A model generated the notes under the pieces. The model saw nothing but the letters and a program-made list of their open reading frames with translations, was not told where the DNA came from and made no database searches. From Sanderia malayensis (Eukaryota; Cnidaria; Scyphozoa; Semaeostomeae; Pelagiidae), in contig RQOL01000828.1 in NCBI GenBank assembly GCA_013076295.1, positions 4,213,219 to 4,277,218 on the forward strand: a stretch of 64,000 nt of DNA, given 5' to 3'. The stretch's first letter is position 1. Each line of letters begins with the position of its first letter. Of the stretch, positions 12,601 through 21,500 are shown piece after piece. The position numbers and the translations under genes are program-made.

Positions 12601-14065
12601 TTTTGGTTGTGTCTAAATAGCTCAGTTCAGTTCATTTCATTCTTTACATTCTCATACATACATATAATAACTGAACAAAATTACACTAAACAGAACTGAA
12701 TTTACTTTAATAACAATTAACAAAAAAGAAAATACACCGAGATAAACAAATTTGTACGTATAAGAATGACTTAAAGGAGGAGCTTTCTAAGTAGGTGTAC
12801 TAATGAGAAGGGAGCCCCCCCCCCCTAAATACCTAGTCTCATGCTTACCTGAGCATGATTCATAAAATGACTTGTCTCTTCTGTCTCGCAACCAATGAAT
12901 CCACAGTGTTTCTGTGAAATATAAACATAAGTATATTCAAAATAAAGCCACATTCAAACCTTTGGTGACGTTAAGCTTCAATAAAAACCATCGCGTCATT
13001 AAGTATGGAATATAAGAAATTTTGTATAACCTAATCTAGCAAATCAAAATACATGTGGATCATAAGCCTCATAGGTTGCCGGACTATCCGACCACACAGC
13101 GATCCGCCCACTCTCCCATCCGCCCCACCTAAAACTATGCGCCCACCTTCTGAGTCGTTCCGCCCACCCTGTGACATTTTTATATAAGGCTACTAGAACT
13201 AAATTTTGTGTAATATAGCTTATGTTTAGAAGTTTTATCTCAAATAATTACTTTACTTACTCTGTACATTAATAATAAAAACTGATTTTGGAAATTTATT
13301 TAGAATTCTCGACCAAGTGCAAAAAATGTTCAAACAGGCCTATCTAGTTGAATTTCGACACACTTAATTTGATAAAGGTGGGGGAGTTGAATGATCAAGA
13401 GACCGAAACATGACACCGTATGTTCTGAAAGTACTAAAATATGTTATCAAATGTTTCGTCGAATGTCACATGCCGCTCAATATTATACTGATAACTACAC
13501 ACACTAAAAAGAAAGATTCTGCATCTTAAAAATCGCTCTTTAAGGTGGGAGATACGATGACAAAGCCATCTATGTTCTTAAGAACTATAACAGAATATAT
13601 TTTGCCATCTTTTGTCAATATTTTAATTTTTTTCTTATAATAATTTGTGCGAAGAGGCTGGATCATTATTAACAATAAAACAAAGCAGGACAATAAGTTA
13701 TAATGAGTCACCTCCTAGATTTTAGGAATTGCAACAAACCACGAGTGTAGCAAAAAACTCACCTGAAGGCAAACCAAAAAACTCGAAGACTCCATTTTGC
13801 ATATTGAACAAGCAACATTCTGTCACCAGAAGAATAATAAAACTGTTAGAATAATATCAAATAGGAAATTTAAGGCAGCGAATATAGAGAAAAATTTTAA
13901 AAGATAAACTGTGCAGTAGGGATATCGAATTGGAATTCTGAGATGTTACATATACAAAGCTCGCAAAAGATTAGTTGATACCTGCTTATTCTCCTTGCTT
14001 TTCCGCAGGATACTTCTTGCACGAATTGAATAATCCTCTCCGCTCAATAAATGAATGCAAGACAT
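687..14065 (-). CDS. USP33: Ubiquitin carboxyl-terminal hydrolase 20/33 homologue (multi-exon)
   Basis: Deubiquitinase (C19 cysteine protease) of the USP20/USP33 pair. Exons, in transcript order (approximate): 13982-14065, 13763-13819, 12849-12911, 12395-12472, 11956-11986, 11769-11838, 11172-11290, 10931-11009, 9965-10136, 6646-6745, 6293-6340, 6080-6198, 5927-6000, 5770-5805, 5288-5340, 5087-5198, 4125-4194, 3896-4028, 3128-3190, 2912-2951, 2712-2807, 2503-2550, 2288-2340, 2000-2102, about 1790-1830, 687-855. Visible: ZnF-UBP ([23 protein letters not shown]); Cys box [46 protein letters not shown]; His box GGHYVAYA with YEFND; first DUSP ([16 protein letters not shown]); CxxC and KRR linker; second DUSP ([18 protein letters not shown]). 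The start gives the Cys-x-His of the zinc finger directly. The fourth exon (about 12395-12472) needs one base removed to stay in frame. USP20 and USP33 cannot be told apart here; it may be the single pre-duplication gene. Confidence 0.88.
1140..1371. mobile_element. Short inverted-repeat element with AGGCGACGACC ends, carrying a second element's fragment
   Basis: The left end TAGGCGACGACC plus an A-run and CAGAT is matched in inverted orientation at the right end (ATCTG, T-run, GGTCGTCGCCTTCTA): about 23 matching bases on each side of a 230-bp unit with no coding capacity. The interior (about 1275-1342) holds GGGCGCTTATTGGAGG and GGAAATACGGT, which match the end of the 29991-30582 element, so the unit appears composite. 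It lies in the USP intron before the last exon. Confidence 0.6.
3405..3760. repeat. Degenerate GGTCATAGAAGGATATCAAA minisatellite
   Basis: Loosely repeated units built from GGTCAT(A/C)(G/A)AAGG and GATATCAAA in an intron of the USP gene. The core words are shared with the much larger 40-bp array at 6830-9912, which suggests a common origin. Confidence 0.7.
4298..4707. repeat. Imperfect direct duplication, about 310 bp apart
   Basis: TAATGAAAGATAAAGAGA occurs at about 4298 and 4609. AGAAGGTTAGTCGTCAGTTG and the following 90 bases occur at about 4317 and 4510. The copies differ by scattered substitutions. They sit in a USP intron and have no coding signal. Confidence 0.55.
4801..4980. mobile_element. 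MITE-like element, TACAGTCAA...TTTGACTGTA family
   Basis: A 180-bp unit with inverted ends, TACAGTCAAG at the left and GATTTGACTGTA at the right, and internal repeats of GTTCGAATTA. A second copy lies at 19856-20034 and a one-ended fragment at about 58153-58219. Non-coding; the ends resemble those of pogo/Tc1-type DNA elements. Confidence 0.7.
6506..6582. repeat. Short tandem repeat TATTTTAGCA(TAC)
   Basis: About seven imperfect copies of a 10-13 base unit, TATTTTAGCA or TACTTTAGCA, in a USP intron. Confidence 0.7.
6830..9912. repeat. Large 40-bp minisatellite array (about 77 copies)
   Basis: The monomer is 40 bp: GATATCAACGGCTGTAGAAG followed by AATATTAAAGACTTTAGAAA. Variants differ at AAAGGTTG/AAGGGTTG/AACGGCTG and at CTTTAG/CGTTAG. 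A few monomers carry a 2-3-bp insertion (GTTAGAGAAAG). Variant types recur in a regular order, and blocks of about 530 bp are near-copies of one another (for example around 7880-8390 and 8420-8930), indicating higher-order structure. It fills one intron of the USP gene, just downstream of the exon at 9965-10136. Too regular and spacer-free to be a CRISPR array. Confidence 0.95.
10330..10795. repeat. 60-bp minisatellite array
   Basis: About seven copies of a 60-bp unit containing GAAGGGCATCGGGTGTTGTA, AGAGGGGTTTGAGAGTTGGA and AGGGAGTAGTAAGGGTTGCA. Early units are nearly identical and later ones degenerate. The array lies in the next upstream intron of the same USP gene, so one 170-bp coding exon is sandwiched between two arrays. 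Confidence 0.92.
11468..11644. mobile_element. MITE-like element, CTCGCTATCTCGAAC family
   Basis: The inverted ends are CTCGCTATCTCGAAC at the left and a diverged AGGTAGCGAGATTCGACTGTA at the right, with an internal GACATAGCGGGAGTTCGAGA. A better-preserved copy lies at 43576-43728. It lies in a USP intron. Confidence 0.65.
12071..12360. mobile_element. Inverted-repeat element, AAAGCTCTATTAAGCCC family
   Basis: The left end AAAGCTCTATTAAGCCC and right end GGGCTTAATAGAGCCTTTAC are inverted copies about 290 bp apart, with no coding signal between them. Related copies lie at 46921-47187 and, as a fragment, at about 27627-27905. Confidence 0.65.
12423..12433 (-). other. Apparent +1 frameshift in the zinc-finger exon of the USP gene
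   Basis: On the minus strand the exon reads [16 protein letters not shown] in the expected phase, then a stop two codons on. The conserved CLTCNRNSE continues in another frame after the A6T5 run. Dropping one base of that run restores the family spacing of 13 residues from the His to the first Cys. This could be a homopolymer sequencing error, an allele, or a true lesion. Confidence 0.6.
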
Positions 14066-15043
14066 AACTACGTGATATAAAAGTATGATTTAAAATGCCT
14101 TATAATTGAGATAATAAGGCATTTTGAATAAAAAATGTTGTCGCAAAAAAGCTTAGGCCCAAAATTGACTGAAACAGAAAGCACCATTTGCGCAAACTCG
14201 TATATCTCTTACCTTTGAGTAAAGTAAACGGAGCATTGATTGTGAAAACAGATATTTATTTCAAAACCGAGTTACAGGATTAAACAACAAAATTAATTAC
14301 GCATTTTCTAGATTATCTTATTTGTAACCAAGTTAAATATAAAATGTGTTGGATAAACTCTACTAGAGACTATCAAGCTTAGTGTCCTTTTTTCATGAGT
14401 TTACGTCAGGGGGTGAAAGTTTTGTTTTATTGAGTATGGCAAGGATTACTACCAAATTGGGTAATTTAAATAAGATAATTTCAAAATACCGTGTGGTCAT
14501 CTTTTTGTAAAATTGATGAAATATATTCTTATACAATGTGTAATGCAATAATGGCGATAAATTACAATTTTAAGCAAGGCTTCTGCTAAATAAGCATGTT
14601 TCCACCCGCTTTGTAAAACGTGCGTGCATCCTCTATTCCTTCTGTCTTTACGGTCTTTCTGTTAAGCTGTATCTTCCCCTTGGCTATTTGACAACAATAA
14701 GTAGTGGCTCACAAGGGCTCACAAGTTAGGTTTGTGTGAATATAATAAATAATTTTTTCTAATACGAAATAGGTTAGGTCAATTGTCATCATTGAATTAA
14801 ATATCATGATATCATGTCCCTTTAACTCTTTATTAGCTACAAGTCTCGCAAACCATGTCCGCCAAATAGTCCTTAAGGTTGACGGAAAGATCCTGCGAAA
14901 GTATTCAGAGTAACACTTCGGAATAGGGTTGGACAAACCACATATTACATAACCAACTCATTCTCAAAAGTAAACGGAACAGATTTGTCTTCTTCGCCTC
15001 TACAACATAACACGAGCGTGACTCTATTCAACCTTTTGTTTGC
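14066..15043. other. Intergenic: USP start to K2P channel A stop
   Basis: No coding signal was found on either strand. TTTATT at 14827-14832 (AATAAA on the minus strand) is a possible polyadenylation signal for K2P channel A. The left part should hold the USP promoter. Confidence 0.4.
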
Positions 15044-16844
15044 TTAAGCTTTAATTTCGCGCATTTCTGTCATCTCCTCCGCAGCATTCACTTTACTTTT
15101 GCAACCAAGAGTCCAGCCTGGCTGTGTTGCTCTCGAGCTTATCACAGACCCTGCTCCTCTATCGCCGCTAATTCCAACATCATTGTTATCATCATCTGAT
15201 TGGTTGTTCTGCTTGCCTTCCTTCTTCAACGCTTTGCTATTGGACAGTCCTGTTACTATGGCATCCGTGACGGCAGCCGCGAGAATGAGGCCGATGACGG
15301 TGTACACATTGATCAGCTCTGCCAGGGAACCGAGGCTGCGTGCGTCCATTGTGTAATCACCGTATCCTATCGTGGTGAGTGTCACGAACGCGAAGTAAAA
15401 TCCATCAACGTAAGTCCAATTCTGGGTTAACGAAGACGCGAAGCCCCCAAGCGCTAGCCATAGCAGCAGTAATATACCCAGGATGATGCACGGTGTCATG
15501 TTTCTGCATTCATCGGCCTGGTCAGCCTTCTTTAACACTCGTCTTCTGAAATAGCGCTGCATCGTGTGCAATGGCCCACATAACGCACACCCAACCGAGG
15601 CCACCATTAGCATGTGTATAGGGATGCCAATGGCTGCAAATATTATCGTGAATATTTTCCCAGCATCCGTCTTTGGGACAATGTCACCATAGCCTGAAAT
15701 TGGAGTTCAAACACGTTTAATTATAATCAACGCCTCGGCAAATGTTAGTGTTCTGTTCAAAGGGTCAAATCAATTGGAGTATTCCGAGGGTGGGAGCCAC
15801 TACCATCCCTGATACATGGTGATAACGAGTTGGAAGAGAAAGAAAGCCTTTTGAATGATCTTTAATCAAAACGGTCAGCCAACGTTCACAATGGATTGTT
15901 TGTAATGGGCACGGCCTAGTTACGCAACACCTGAGAATTAAAATGGCTTCTGAATCAATAAAAAATTTTAATAACAAATATAGAAACATGAAACTCATTT
16001 TATTAACGAATTTCCAGGGCATAAAATTTACCGAAAGTAAACAATTTTCATTAAAATAACAATGAGCAATGAACTTCAATGAAACCACCAGAAGAGTTAT
16101 TATTTGTAACATGTAATATGTCATAACACAGTATATATTTCGCCAAGTTCAAGGTTAAATTAAAAATTACTTTGCCAAACGAACGATTAGATGCGAGAAA
16201 AATTTCCGAAATCCTTCAAAATTTCAATCGACTGACCATCCAACCTACTAAGAAAGTTGCAACTATTGGTGTTTAATTTAATTGTTAACTGAACAAATCG
16301 TTTATATTGTTGATGTTTACACATATGTTCAACATTCACACGCCAAACCTAAATGTCAGTCTGGCTCTGGTAGGTGCCAAACAAGTAATCTATTGCAATT
16401 TGGTATACTATGAAACAGTTCCAAAGAACCTGATTGTTGTTTACAGAAGGTTTGTTTAGGGAAAATATGACCGTAACGTGGGACGATAAATAGTAAAACT
16501 CTTCATTCTAACATTCTGAACTTACCTATGGTTGACAAAGTGATTCCGCAGAAGTATCTCCATCTTAATAACTCATGAAATGATATCTCATTTTTCCGAA
16601 ATTTTTGTGGGCTCGTGTAGTATTTAGCAGAGAACGAGGCAATGTCTTCTGTCTCTGTTTCATTCAAAGTGATGTTCAGTTTTCTTTGAATATATTCCTT
16701 AATCTTTGTGATATTATTCGCTGCAGTGATCTTTGATGCGTCAGCAAATGATTCAAAATACATTATCATCCCTCCTCCACAAAAACAAAGAGCAATATAA
16801 ATGAATATAATGATGAACATTGCCTTAAATGATAGCAAAGCCAT
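15044..16844 (-). CDS. Two-pore-domain potassium channel A (two coding exons)
   Basis: K2P leak channel subunit: four membrane segments and two pore loops, working as a dimer in the plasma membrane. Exon 1 (16526-16844) starts MALLSFKAMF, which begins TM1. It has a long extracellular loop with the glycosylation-like site NITLNET and ends at the first pore, TLSTIG. Exon 2 (15044-15693) continues YGDIVPKT, TM2 (IFTIIFAAIGIPIHML), TM3, second pore TLTTIGYGDY, TM4, and a short cytosolic tail. Both selectivity filters are GYG. The phase-1 intron splits the first filter between ATA-G and GC-TAT, as in channel B. Joined length is about 322 residues, within the family range. The subfamily (TASK, TREK or TWIK) is not clear. 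Confidence 0.9.
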
Positions 16845-18597
16845 CTTTTAACCTTCCTCTTCTTTGCTCCTCTCCTCGTTTTAGACGTTTATCTCTTTAG
16901 ATGCATTGCATAGAGTTACTAAATCTTCAATTGTGATATTGTGTTGTGTTATCCTTTATATTGCTCTCCTGTGCGTTTTCCATTGGTGATTCGTGTGGTC
17001 ACTCGTAAGCTCAATGGTTGTGCTATAACTTTGTTAAGTCAGTCAATAAATGTTTTTCACTAATTATGCTGGCCTAAGGATGCGTCTTTCTTCTATTGTA
17101 ATTATTCTATACAATGACCAGCGTTTACTTTAGTAACAGTGAATTGATCCAAATCGGTTGGGAGTTGACTATAGTTTTCTAGCGCTTGTCAATTATAAGG
17201 CCACCACCTGCTGACCTGCTGGCTATATAAATTTTATAAAATGAGCTATTTAAATGCATCAATGCTTATGTAACACAAAATTACATAGAGCAATTCAAAA
17301 AACAAATTTACAATTAAAATGCTCGATAATCTTTACGGATATAGAATCAGGGGGAATTAATTACTTCTTGCATTTACATCCTGCAAACAAGGAAAACATT
17401 TAGTTTGTTCGAAATAACACGGATGTCAAATTCAAATTCATTTGATTCAAAAGCAATTGTGTTGAATGTTAAAAAGCATACAAATGTTTGACCAAGATAA
17501 GGTTTATTCTGAGATTATTAATTTTATTAAATGTTGTCAAGGACACAAAGACAAACACATTATGATAATCAAAACAAGGGGAAATGGAAAATCGTTCGAG
17601 AAAACAAATTTTCGAGACAGCAAATGTCGATTGCATAAAAAAGTGATGCCTCAAAATTTCACTGAAAATGCGTTATTGAAAGTACATACAATAAGGCTGT
17701 TATGTACCCCCTGACTTTTCAAATGCCTTTCTCGTCCCGGCGTTAAAAGCATTTAAGCAGACTTGGTAAAGGTTGATCCGATTTGAATTAAATCTCTGGT
17801 TTAGAACACTGCGTATTTGAGATCAGAGCAATGCAGGAAAAGTCTATTCATAAAAACAATAGTCCGACTTTGAATATTTTTAACTGGATTGAGGTCATTT
17901 TACTTGTAACAGCAGGCAACCAAGAAAATATTTTAAAAATTAAATATAAACTTCGTTCTTGATGTCTTTGCTCCTTGCCCTGACTCTAAACTATGCTCTA
18001 AGACAACTCACCTAACATTGATTATATTACGATGGTTATGACTTCATATGTAAATCTACTTGATTTTGGGTTAAAGCAGGGGTACACAATGCTAAAATTG
18101 CCTAAGCAAACGGTTTCATTAAAATTATTTCACAGTCTTCTAAAATCTTTCAAAGTCTTTCGAATCATTTGACACACATTATGAAATAAACGTAAAGTAA
18201 AAATTAAGTGCACTTTTAAAAGACAAATTTGATCGCTTAATCGGGTATCGCTTTTAATCGCTTTTGGAATTTAGAGATGGGGGATTAGGGATAAATTGGG
18301 GGTTAATGTTTAGAGTTGGGTTAGTATTGGTTAAATTTAGGGTTAACACACGAAAGGCACACCCAGCACATTTGGACATTCTTACATGAAGTACTTGCCA
18401 TTACGACGAATTTCCGAGATTAGCTATAAGTCATTCCCAATTCATGTGCAACCCTTCGAACTGCATCAAGTTACAATATAGCCTGCTTTTAATTTAACCA
18501 GGTTCGGATATTATAACTACTGGCTTCTATTCAAGGTTTGCTGAAACTGCAATCTCACAACAAACCCATGGGCATTGCGGAGCATCATTCCAAACTG
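16845..18597. other. Intergenic, no gene seen
   Basis: AT-rich and without a convincing exon on either strand. Short ORFs at 17466-17714 lack family motifs. About 18280-18360 has loose GGGTTA-type runs (TTAGGGATAAATTGGGGGTTA) but no ordered array. Confidence 0.4.
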
Positions 18598-21500
18598 CTA
18601 CGCCGGAGCTCCTTTTGCAATAATATTCTTGTCAAGTAGCTCTACAATATCAAACCTTTCGATCTTGCAGCAAGCATTTTTGAATTCACCAAGCGATACC
18701 TTGAGTTGTCCGAGCAAGTCAATCAGACTCAGAGTGGGCAACTTTGTTTGAAAGATTCGCTTTATCTCGTCCTGAGATCGGATGCGAAAAACTGCAGCAA
18801 GATCTTTCCAATTGGCAAGATCTTTCAAGTAAACATCGAGTCTCTTGTTGATCTCATCTCGCAGCTGATCATCAAAGCAATCCGCTATTGACATGTCTGG
18901 AAAGAAATGAAAGAACATTATCGTTATAGACTTAGATCTGCCAAGGCATCAGGGAAGCTCAGCTCTAAGAGCATCAATACTCAATTTGATACCAAAGGAG
19001 TTTTTTACCATTAATGTTCGTGCTTTGTAGCTCTTCCAATGCGTCTAACTGTTCGTCTTCTAAGCTTTGTTGTTGACGAACAGAAGAAACTAAAATAATA
19101 AAATAGTATTAAAATTATATAATAATAAGCAAATATTATATATTATTATTATACTATTATATAATAAGCAAATTTGTGGTGACAGCATTGCATAATGTCT
19201 CTTGCGACAATTTTCCAATTTTCCGACAAAACGGCAGTTTAGCTCTACAGGGGGTTTTTCCCTCCCCCTGACCTCCCTCTATCTACGCCACTGAGTTTAC
19301 ATAGTATGAAACCAGGTGTTCGCAAGACCAGGAAATTTGTTATTATTTGGAGAAGCTGTTATATTTAAATATAAAAGATAAAAGCAACAGGGAGTAATGG
19401 TTTTAATAGTTTTAAAGAACTAATAGACAAAATAATCTGAATTTTACCATCTGATAATTCTCGTGGGAGTGGCGATGATTCTTTTGGAAGTTCAATTATT
19501 GATGTAGAGGATTCTATAAAATTAAAGAGTTTATTAATTTTAATGAAGAATCGTCAATTCCATCAAAATGCTAATTTATTTTCAGCTTCCATAACATTCC
19601 GCAGCTCCGTTATTCCATGATACACTTCTGTATCATTCCATTATTCCATGTTTCATAGGTAAGATGATGGAAAGTTCTCTTACTTGCTGATCTATAAGTA
19701 CTGATAATTGGCGCTTTGTATTGAATCTGTGTGTGAAAGCCAGTCAGCACATTTTGTTGCAGCTTGGTTGAACCTGGAGAAAAATAGTTGGAAAATTTGT
19801 ATTGAATGCTTTGGAATAAGAAGAGGGGAAAGAGGGAATTGGAATAAGAAAGTAATACAGTCTGTCTAAACTCTGTCTAATTCGAACAGCCTGGGGAAGC
19901 GTGAAAATGTTCGAATTATAGAGGCTTGGTTTATTAGAGTTGCTTCATTAGTGATCCTTGAAGGGACGGAGAATTTCGTTCGAATTAGATAGAGTTCGAA
20001 TTACACGAGTTCGAACTATGCAGATTTGACTGTACCTCCATTACACCTAGGGTAGTTCAGACATTAACTCCTTCCTAATGGGCCCACCGAATTAAGCAGA
20101 AAGGAAACAGTAAAGATTCGAAAAACTTTTAAACGCACATAATTTATGTTTTGACAACTATTACTGTTAACTAGCTATGTAAAATATGTTCAAGTATCTT
20201 TTATTCATAAAATATCAGTTGGTGAATCACTGTGGTGAATCAGAGTCCGGTCTGTTTTATCCAAGGCCGATTCCACGTCTGAATCTCTATCTGAATCCTC
20301 TTTTGAGCTGAGTTGAATCTTACTCCCAGTGTCGATCCGTTTGCCGTTCACTCTTATAGCAGGCAAGCGGCCAGATTGTCTTGTTGATTGATGATTAGTG
20401 AGAAAATCAACTGTCAGATGATTGCTCTGCGAAGCAGCATTCATATCGTCTTGTGTCATTACAATGCCATTTAATGCTCCTCCGCAGGATGCTGCTCTGA
20501 TGCAGAGGTTGATAGTGGGTGACACGCTATACGGAGCAGAACGAATGGTTGCCAGGTCATCATCAAGTAACTCTTCACAGACGGAAAAGTGACGCGCTGT
20601 AACTTCTTGAATTGAAAGGGCCGATTCAAAACAATGACGTTTAACGGGTGTAGGTTCCCGGATGGACCCTTCAGAGGCATCGGGTGCTATTGTTGGTAAG
20701 CGGCCTTGTAGCAACACAGAGATACATTGGATCAAACTTGCGACCAAAGCAAGACCAAACAGTACATAATACACAACAACGTAATAAATGACAGCTATGA
20801 ACTTGTTATCTGGCTTTCTGCCACCGAACGGAACATAATCACCGAATCCAACGGTTGTGAGGGTAATATACCAGAAGTAAAGGGCTTCGTGTAATGTCCA
20901 GTTTTCCAACTCCATGCGCACAACAGCTGAGACAAGAAGAAACGTAACAACGAAACAGCCCAATAAGGAAATACTCAAAATCTTCACAGTCCAATTATAG
21001 TCAATGAACCTCGTTATGCTTTCGCTGACTCGTCGAAACGAGTTTCGACGCCGCTGCCTCGCAACCGGAACAGCCTCTTTGTCGTCGACGTTTTCAGTTT
21101 TGCGAGTGTGGTTGATAATTTTGCTGGCGATTTTTGAGACTACGTTTGTGATTTTCGCGCTGAAATCTCGAATAACCAATAGCGTCAATGGAATTCCAAT
21201 GAGACTGTATACGATGGCAAACGCCTGACCGCCAATCGTTCTTGGATTCACGTGTCCATAACCTAGAAATTATAAGCCAGGCTTAATCAAGCTGTAAGCT
21301 GTACATGCAAAATTATACAGTGAGAGTCTTTGGTATTCAAGATAATAACAAATAATTTCTAACATGTGTTCAAGTGAAAATTTTGACAACAGATGTTGCA
21401 TATTTCATTTATTGACAAGTTTCAATATTTAAAGCTTGACAATCTTTGATCGGTACAGAACTTCAAAATAGCTTTGAAAATTGGAAACATAGCGAAACAT

